Source of the DNA: Hondaea fermentalgiana
Lineage: Eukaryota; Sar; Bigyra; Thraustochytrida; Thraustochytriidae
Direction: 5' to 3'
NCBI GenBank assembly: GCA_014084085.1
Contig: NPFB01000012.1
Span: 1,007,429-1,071,428, forward strand
DNA length: 64,000 nucleotides
Shown here: positions 58,546 through 64,000 of the stretch, piece after piece
Position numbering within the stretch: position 1 is the stretch's first letter
Layout of the letters: the number at the start of each line of letters is the position of its first letter
Position numbers and translations under genes: made by a program
The notes under the pieces: model-generated
Databases searched by the model: none
What the model saw: only the letters and a program-made list of their open reading frames with translations
What the model was told of the DNA's origin: nothing

Positions 58546-58702
58546 TTCGCTCGTCGATTCTTCTCTTACGCCTTTGCTCGGGCTCGCCTCCTCCGTTTGC
58601 GCGCTCTTCTCAATGTACCTCTCGGTGTCTGCCGCTCGGCCAGTCACCAGGTTCGCGGTTTGTAGATGTGCTGCTTGTTTGCCTTCCTTCCTTCCTTGCT
58701 TC

Positions 58703-58739
<37 letters not shown>

Positions 58740-59070
58740 CCGAAAGAGAAGATTGCTGCACGCCGCGGCATAGGTTCGAGTATACACCGTAATCTTGTAG
58801 TACACGATCTTTGCAATTTTAACATGTGAACAACGCCCGCAATTTCACTTGCACACACGCCGACGGGGTCCGCGTCCGGTCCACCGACCAACCAACAATG
58901 GCGGTAGGAGTAGATATTCGGGTCGGACGAGCCAACAGACGCGACGGACGCTATTGATCTCTTCACATGGAGCACGCGAGGCCAGTGAAAGGCTCGCGAA
59001 GATGGCTCGAAGACAAGCGGATACTGGGCTTCGTATTTTCGTTTACATGATGTAGTGCTATATACGCTCT
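58546..59070. other. Promoter of paralog A / 3' region of paralog B
   Basis: Contains a TTCC/CTTG microsatellite (58683-58738) about 140 bp upstream of the paralog A start. No gene is seen. Confidence 0.6.
58683..58738. repeat. (CTTC/CTTG)n microsatellite
   Basis: Starts as CTTC and turns into CTTG; a related CTGC tract (60328-60357) lies at the same place upstream of paralog B. Confidence 0.95.
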
Positions 59071-60162
59071 TTAGCGGCCAGAGAGAATGTTGATGGCCAC
59101 CTCGTCAACCCCTCTCTCTCCTTCTGACAGATCGCAGAGGCAGAGAGGGGACTGGCAGCAATTCTGCCTGCACTGGGAGTCTTTGCAGGTGCCAAATTTT
59201 TTCTGCTTGCAGTCATTGCAGCCTGGCAAAGCGCCAGGGCCGTTCACATTCCAGCACTGCGCTTGCGAAGTGCTCTTGGCGTTCATGCAGCCATAGGCTT
59301 GACCCTCGTATTTTGGGCACCAGACGCAGCTGCATCGCGATCATGGTCCAAAAAGCAATACATTTCCGACGACAATGTTAGGCCCACTGCAATAATCTTC
59401 TTGCTGGATTTATCGTCTCGCTCAACTTACCCGTAGAACGCGTCCGACTTGTCAGCACAGCCACTAGGCGTGTTATCAAGAGGATTGCTGCAAGGAGATT
59501 TGTAGCATCCGGGGGCGTTGATGCCACGCACCTCCTTGTTCTGCTCGCGAGTATACCAGACGCAGCGCCCGCCCGTGTTCTGGATCGTGCAGAGACCGTT
59601 GTTGATTCTGTGGAACGCAGACCCTCGAGCAAGTTAGTGGAATGCTGCTTGTTTGTTTGCGAAAGCGTGTATCTGGTGTTTGTTTGGCTCAACGTACCGA
59701 AAGCATGGGTTTCTGGGAGCGTATCGAAATGAAAGTGAAGGAATAGGGAGAGCAAGGTCGCAAGGTTAGTTTTTTTCGTGTGCAAGCGGCAGGCCAAAAA
59801 TACAATCTGCGCAAATGCTTCAGCGTCGGCTGCGCAAGAGTGATCACTAGAACGTACGGCATGCAAAGGTCTTGGCCGAGAAGGTGCCACCAAGAGCACT
59901 CGGGTCGCGAGCTGCAGGCATCATAGTTTTGCAGTTCATCGGCGGAGCAATCGAACTCGTCCTGGGCCAGCACTTCAGCGTCGTTGGCGCACTGTGAGAA
60001 CTGCTCGAGAATGTCCTGCTCGTAGATGAATTCGCAAATTTCCGGAACGCTAGTGGAGTTCGACTTTCGCCTGCGTCTGCGAAGGTTGCGCAGGTGTTGC
60101 GCCTGCGCAGTCACGAGCAGCAAGGCTGCAAGGAAGAGTGAAAGTAAGGCCTGGCGCGCCAT
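59071..60162 (-). CDS. Secreted cysteine-rich protein, paralog B (4 exons)
   Basis: Exons 60162-59858, 59712-59698 (15-nt microexon), 59607-59431 and 59329-59071 give 251 residues, intron phases 2-2-2 as in paralog A. Donors are GTACGT, GTACGT, GTAAGT. Exon 3 is 177 nt in both genes. Signal peptide ARQALLSLFLAALLLVTAQA, then RNLRRRRRKS, then the cysteine domain with ECSWWHL, GRCVWYTREQ and GCVWCPKYEGQAYGC and the end RQNCCQSPLCLCDL. Identity to A is highest in exons 3 and 4 (SPCSNPLDNTPSGC is shared exactly) and lower in exon 1, outside the cysteines. Clearly a tandem duplicate in the same direction. Function unknown. Confidence 0.85.
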
Positions 60163-60327
60163 TCTTGCTTTGTGCGTGGCGTAGCTGACTGCTCCAGCAA
60201 ATGCTTCTCCTCTCTTCTTGCCTTCGCTCGACGGCTCCCACTTCTATTTGGCTGATTGTCCTTGGCGTTCGCGTTATCGATTTGCTTTCGTTGTGTTGTG
60301 ATTGTTTTGGTGAGAGATGCCTGTCCG

Positions 60328-60357
60328 TGCCTGCCTGCCTGCCTGCCTGCCTGCTTG
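60328..60357. repeat. (CTGC)n microsatellite
   Basis: About seven copies upstream of paralog B. Confidence 0.95.
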
Positions 60358-60785
60358 TCGCTCGCTTTTCGAGGGAGGGCTCTTTTCGCTTCGCTTCCAT
60401 GAAATGAACTACCGTTGTGATCGTTGGTTCGAACGTCCTGCCTGCACTTCATCCTCTTACTACTAGTGCGCGCACGTGCGTACAAGAGTGCTGGCTGCAT
60501 GTCTGACTGGCTAGTTGCCGTGGCTCATTTTCGATGAGGGAGACTGAAACGGTTGAAAAGCCCGCCGAAAGATGGACCTCGGGGCCGCGGAGTTCTCGAG
60601 AATGGGGAGTTCAAGGTGGAGAGCATTAGCGACATGAGTATAAGTGGCAGCAAAGACAGGTGGTTGAGACGCAAAGAAGCGAGAAACCTCGATTTTTAAA
60701 GTTGACAAAGTAGGGGAGGAAACTGACACACCAGCACCTCAGATACCGTAAGACGACCGCCTTGATGGCGCGGCTCCCTAACCGA

Positions 60786-60839
60786 CGCAGCGCAGCGCAG
60801 CGCAGCGCAGCGCAGCGCAGCGCAGCGCAGCGCAGCGCA
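60786..60839. repeat. (CGCAG)n pentanucleotide microsatellite
   Basis: Ten to eleven perfect copies. Confidence 0.97.
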
Positions 60840-60910
60840 TGGAGTCTGTACGTGTTGGCCATTGTTCGGTTTCTCTTGTATGGTCACCTGAATTGCTGAC
60901 TCAAACTTGC

Positions 60911-60934
60911 GTGCTTGCTTGCTTGCTTGCTTGC
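60911..60934. repeat. (CTTG)n microsatellite
   Basis: Five to six copies. Confidence 0.93.
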
Positions 60935-61423
60935 AGTTGCTTGCCTGCCAGCTTGCGTTGTCGCGTCACGGTGCCGCATCTGCAGCAGAGATGGCGTCCC
61001 TCGTTCATCTCACGTGCAGTGGGCGCCCAACGCGACGAGTAAGTCTCGCTCACCCTTGGCGAGGTCTTTTTCCGCGAAATCGTCCCAAAACAAACATAAA
61101 AAAGTTAAGAGGAATGAAAAATGTGTCCCCCCTTCCTAGGCTAGTCTTGCCGGCCGGCCCTCCACCTCCTCTTTTCTCCGCTCTGCCGTTGCGGCGCGCG
61201 CCGCGCGCAGCGATTTTGTTCTTATTATTAAGCTCCCCGTCGCATGAGGGAGCCCAAGCATGCACGGCACGATCGTTACTACCATGAGTTGTGCAAACAT
61301 GCTGCCGCGGCGTGCGAGAATTGGGGAAACAGGAAATAGAAGAAGCAGATGTGAGACGACCGTTGGTTTTGCGGGCGCACTGCAAAGGGCCACGCCGCAA
61401 TTCATGAACAAGGATGAAAAAAA

Positions 61424-61446
61424 GGGGGGGGGGGGGGGGGGGGGGG
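61424..61446. repeat. Poly-G run (23 bases)
   Basis: Uninterrupted run of G; the length may be a sequencing estimate. Such a run can form a G-quadruplex. Confidence 0.9.
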
Positions 61447-61707
61447 CGAAGTGGAGGGAAAGCAGGTCGAAGTGGAGGGAAAGCAGAAACCTTCGACGCC
61501 CATCGCATGACGGATTGCATTGGCCTCAATCGCACATTTGTGGAGCAACCACCATCCATTTCATTGATAAGAAGTGCTCGTTGGCACTGAAGCATGAGCC
61601 AGCCAATCCATCCGGGAAGAGAGGTAAGCTTCCGGAAGGAGAGCAAACCCGGAAATAGCCCACTGTCCGGTCAGTCAGCAGTACTTGCTGCGTTTGTTCT
61701 CTGTCAA

Positions 61708-63075
61708 TCAAGATGATGGCGCCATTCCGAGCTCAACAGCTGTTTTCATCCAAAAGGTGCCAATCGGCGCGCATTTCTCGAGACAGCATTGTGTTGTACA
61801 GTTTCGAGTATCGACATTGGCATCAAGCATAGCGCGGAGGTCGTCTTCAGACATGACGGATCCATCAGGCGACACAAATTCTTGGGCGGCATCAGGACCC
61901 ATGTCCACCTTCAATCCAGCTGCTGCGGCTTGCCGCTGGAGAATATTACGACCGACATTGTAGAGTCGGATGTCGTAGAGATTGACGGCGTGCCACCACT
62001 TGGCAAAGTCCAGAAGCTGAGGATCACCAGCCGTATTTTCCTCGAGACGCGCAAGAGCGCTGAGGCCGCCGTGGTTCGTGCCGTGATGTTCTCGAAACTC
62101 ATCGCTGCTATTGCCTCTCCATTGAAGCAAGTCGTGAATGAGCGTGATACTTGTCTCAAAGTGTTCGAGGATGCCAACGACAGCGAAGTCATGCTCGAGA
62201 CGATACCGCGCGATCTCATAGTGTTCATCTGTGAGCCTCCCGAACGGGACTTTGGCACAGGCTGGTCCACACACTGCCCGGGTTTGCCAGTTGTCGGGTA
62301 CATTGAGCGCAAAGTATAAGCGAATGGAACTCGCAGAGTTCGTAGATTTGCTCACACGACGGAGATCTTGCCACGAGGGCATTCCGTCGCTGTAGTGGCG
62401 TCGCCGCGAAGCGAAGGTACCAGGCGAGTTCTTGACGAGTTTGAGCACCTGTTCAAAGGCCATGTGAAAGTGCGACTCCATCCGTGCAAGCGGATCGCGC
62501 AGCATCGTCATGTATTTGATGTCGTTTCGCTCCGGAAGCTGTGCCGGCAAATACCATTCGCTAGCGAGAAAGGTGAGCCTGCGCCGCTTGTCTTTGTGAT
62601 ATTTGTCAATTAGACCTGCAAACTCATCGGGAGACCCGTTGGAGAATTTAATGCGCTCCTCGCCGCCATACATGTTGCAGTTTGTGTCACGCACGGCACG
62701 TTCTCGCTTGCATGCTAGATAACACATTGTCGTCCCGCCACTCTTGTGAATGTGCAGAAAGACGGCGACGAACTTTCGCTTGAAGACCCCTCGTTCGGCA
62801 GGGTCGCGCTCGCGATTCGCGACGAGTAGCGTTTCAGCGTTGTTCGCGAAGTTGTTGTCTTCGTCGTGCGCGTCAAGAGCGCCCTGGCCGCTCACGAGGT
62901 GCTCGAGCCCGACGAATCGCGTGAAAAGCGCTACGGCCACGAGAACGCTGAGAGCGACGGTGGCGGCGCACGACGCGAGGCGCCATGTCCTCGCGGTCGC
63001 CGGCAGCGGCCGTCGCTGCGTCTGCTGACACGCGTCGCTCTCTGAGCGCGCCGAGACCGGGCTCCGCACGCGCAT
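61708..63075 (-). CDS. Golgi-type carbohydrate sulfotransferase (type II membrane protein)
   Basis: 455 residues from ATG 63073-63075; the frame continues upstream without ATG. A short cytosolic tail, then one signal-anchor helix (CAATVALSVLVAVALFTRF), then a lumenal catalytic domain. The PAPS-binding sites are visible: 5' phosphosulfate loop VAVFLHIHKSGGTTMCYLAC and 3' phosphate site MTMLRDPLARMESHFHMAF. This is the layout of the heparan/chondroitin-type sulfotransferase superfamily that moves sulfate from PAPS to sugar hydroxyls in the Golgi. A Cys-rich C-terminal tail (NCTTQCCLEKCAPIGTFW) is shared with the partial gene next door. The sugar acceptor is unknown; sulfated galactan of the cell wall would fit a thraustochytrid. 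Confidence 0.87.
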   Translation of the reverse strand: MRVRSPVSARSESDACQQTQRRPLPATARTWRLASCAATVALSVLVAVALFTRFVGLEHLVSGQGALDAHDEDNNFANNAETLLVANRERDPAERGVFKRKFVAVFLHIHKSGGTTMCYLACKRERAVRDTNCNMYGGEERIKFSNGSPDEFAGLIDKYHKDKRRRLTFLASEWYLPAQLPERNDIKYMTMLRDPLARMESHFHMAFEQVLKLVKNSPGTFASRRRHYSDGMPSWQDLRRVSKSTNSASSIRLYFALNVPDNWQTRAVCGPACAKVPFGRLTDEHYEIARYRLEHDFAVVGILEHFETSITLIHDLLQWRGNSSDEFREHHGTNHGGLSALARLEENTAGDPQLLDFAKWWHAVNLYDIRLYNVGRNILQRQAAAAGLKVDMGPDAAQEFVSPDGSVMSEDDLRAMLDANVDTRNCTTQCCLEKCAPIGTFWMKTAVELGMAPSS

Positions 63076-63880
63076 CGGCCGCGCACTTGGTCCCGGAACG
63101 AGCGCCCCGTCCGCGACGCAGCCTGGCTCGCGCAGGCTGCGGCCGGAGCGGCCCCGGGCCTCGCGCCAGCGCCTTCGCGCGCGCCGCCTCAGCCGGAGCG
63201 GGCGGGCGGGCTCGCTGCGGCCGCGGCGGCTCGCGTCTGCATGGTCTGCGGCGAGGTCTGGCAGCGCAGTCCAGTCCAGTCCAGTCAGGGTGCACTGCGG
63301 ATCCACTACCAGCTGGGAGCAGAAGAGCCGCTCTCAGAGCGGCCGGGACACTCTTTGGAGGGCCGAACAAAGGCCGCGCTGGCTGTTCGCGGCCGGCGGG
63401 ACGCTTGGATTGGACGGGCGGTGCAGAAAGGAAAAGGTAAGTTGTGACTGTTCTCGTCTTGATTGAAAGTGAGGGTGCTTGGCTCGTCGATGGAAATCGT
63501 GATTTTGTTGACCTTGCATGTGAGGATCGACGAACAACGTGGCGGAAGGCGATGAAGCCGTCGTTGATGTCAAGCAGGTAGACAGGCAGGCAGGCAGGCT
63601 GATAAGGAAACCAGTGAAAGACGTCAACACCCTCGCATGAAGACTTCCAACAAAATGATTGCACAGTCTGCTTTGCCAGCCTTGCGATCCAGACTCACAG
63701 ATTAAAAAGGGCGCCTACAACAAGCAAAGGAGGCCAACTCGAACGGGAAAACCAACACTACAAATTTCAGTTGACAGGTTAAAAAAAAATGTGGGCGAGT
63801 TGTTTTTTTTTGGGGGGGGGGGCAGGCAGCGACAAAGTAAATGTGCAAAGCCCTCTGGCCAGAGCGTCTTCAAAAGAGGT
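63076..63880. other. Intergenic region between the two sulfotransferases
   Basis: GC-rich start (5' region of the first gene), a CCAGT repeat (63269-63287), an AGGC repeat (about 63581-63599) and a T/G run (63803-63822). No gene is seen. Confidence 0.5.
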
Positions 63881-64000
63881 CTAACACCACTTTCTGCGGA
63901 CCGGAACCATGTCAATTTGGCTAGCAACATTGTACCAATAGTTGCCTATGGGACCACACTGCTTGGTGCAGCACTGGGTGGAGCACGACACAGCGTACTC
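63881..64000 (-). CDS. Second sulfotransferase, C-terminal end only (runs off window)
   Basis: The last 39 codons and a TAG stop (63881-63883) on the minus strand. The residues SCSTQCCTKQCGPIGNYWYNV match the Cys-rich tail of the sulfotransferase at 61708-63075 (NCTTQCCLEKCAPIGTFWMKT) in order and spacing of all four cysteines and the PIG motif. The frame is open to the window edge. It is therefore a tandem paralog in the same direction, whose catalytic domain lies beyond the window. It is too short for domain assignment on its own. Confidence 0.8.
   Translation of the reverse strand, partial: EYAVSCSTQCCTKQCGPIGNYWYNVASQIDMVPVRRKWC

Larger units (their letters stand above)
60163..61707. other. 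Repeat-rich 1.5-kb intergenic region
   Basis: Promoter of paralog B and 3' region of the sulfotransferase. It holds CTGC (60328-60357), CGCAG (60786-60839) and TTGC (60911-60934) microsatellites and a 23-base G run (61424-61446). The 198-codon frame on the minus strand (61050-61646) depends on the G run for a poly-Pro stretch and is rejected as a gene. Confidence 0.6.

Noticed and set aside
61050..61646. 198-codon minus-strand frame
   Set aside because: Depends on the 23-base G run (poly-Pro); reading frame through such a run is unreliable and no domain is seen.

Overview
The window is 64 kb of nuclear DNA from a compact, GC-rich eukaryotic genome. Genes lie on both strands, many of them convergent or divergent with only tens to hundreds of bases between them, and most are single-exon. 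The content (mitochondrial class 2 dihydroorotate dehydrogenase, F1 gamma, Rab6, Elp3, CENP-T, a fused full-length peroxisomal ABC transporter, sulfatase-modifying enzyme, Golgi-type sulfotransferases) fits a free-living heterotrophic protist. Base composition, tetra- and pentanucleotide repeats and gene style suggest a labyrinthulomycete (thraustochytrid), but this placement is inference and no marker gene here proves it. Two runs of exactly 100 N (2768-2867, 28045-28144) are assembly gaps.

Layout: 0.9-6.2 kb holds an F-box-like/WD40 protein, a CGI-58-like hydrolase and a sphingosine-kinase-like lipid kinase. 6.5-8.5 kb is a PIF/Harbinger-like element with TTA target duplications, inserted in an array of roughly 41-bp palindromic repeats that ends just before DHODH. 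8.8-18.3 kb holds DHODH, a RsfS-like protein, an unknown two-exon gene, COA5/PET191, an MscS channel, a polytopic membrane protein and a probably myristoylated C2HC zinc-finger protein. 18.3-21.2 kb is gene-poor and full of simple repeats. 21-34.7 kb holds the ABCD transporter, ThrRS, a secreted CocE-like hydrolase, Rab6 and an AAMP/Sqt1-like WD40 protein. 35-46 kb holds the formylglycine-generating enzyme, F1 gamma, a tail-anchored Elp3, a Y-family polymerase, CENP-T and a tail-anchored unknown. 47.8-57 kb holds an ABCC transporter, a very unusual SGNH hydrolase fused to a long charged region, and a Gln-rich protein. 57.4-60.2 kb is a tandem pair of four-exon, cysteine-rich secreted proteins that share a 15-nt microexon. 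61.7-64 kb is a tandem pair of sulfotransferases, the second cut by the window end.

Several genes share compartments. DHODH, the RsfS-like protein, COA5 and F1 gamma are mitochondrial. The formylglycine-generating enzyme and the sulfotransferases all concern sulfate esters in the secretory pathway. CENP-T and a translesion polymerase share a 383-bp divergent promoter. The most interesting items are the microexon-bearing secreted paralogs, the tail-anchored Elp3 with unusual cysteine spacing, CENP-T with two recognisable Ndc80-binding motifs, the palindrome array with its transposon, and the SGNH fusion. All gene starts given are ATG codons; upstream non-ATG extensions of open frames were trimmed.
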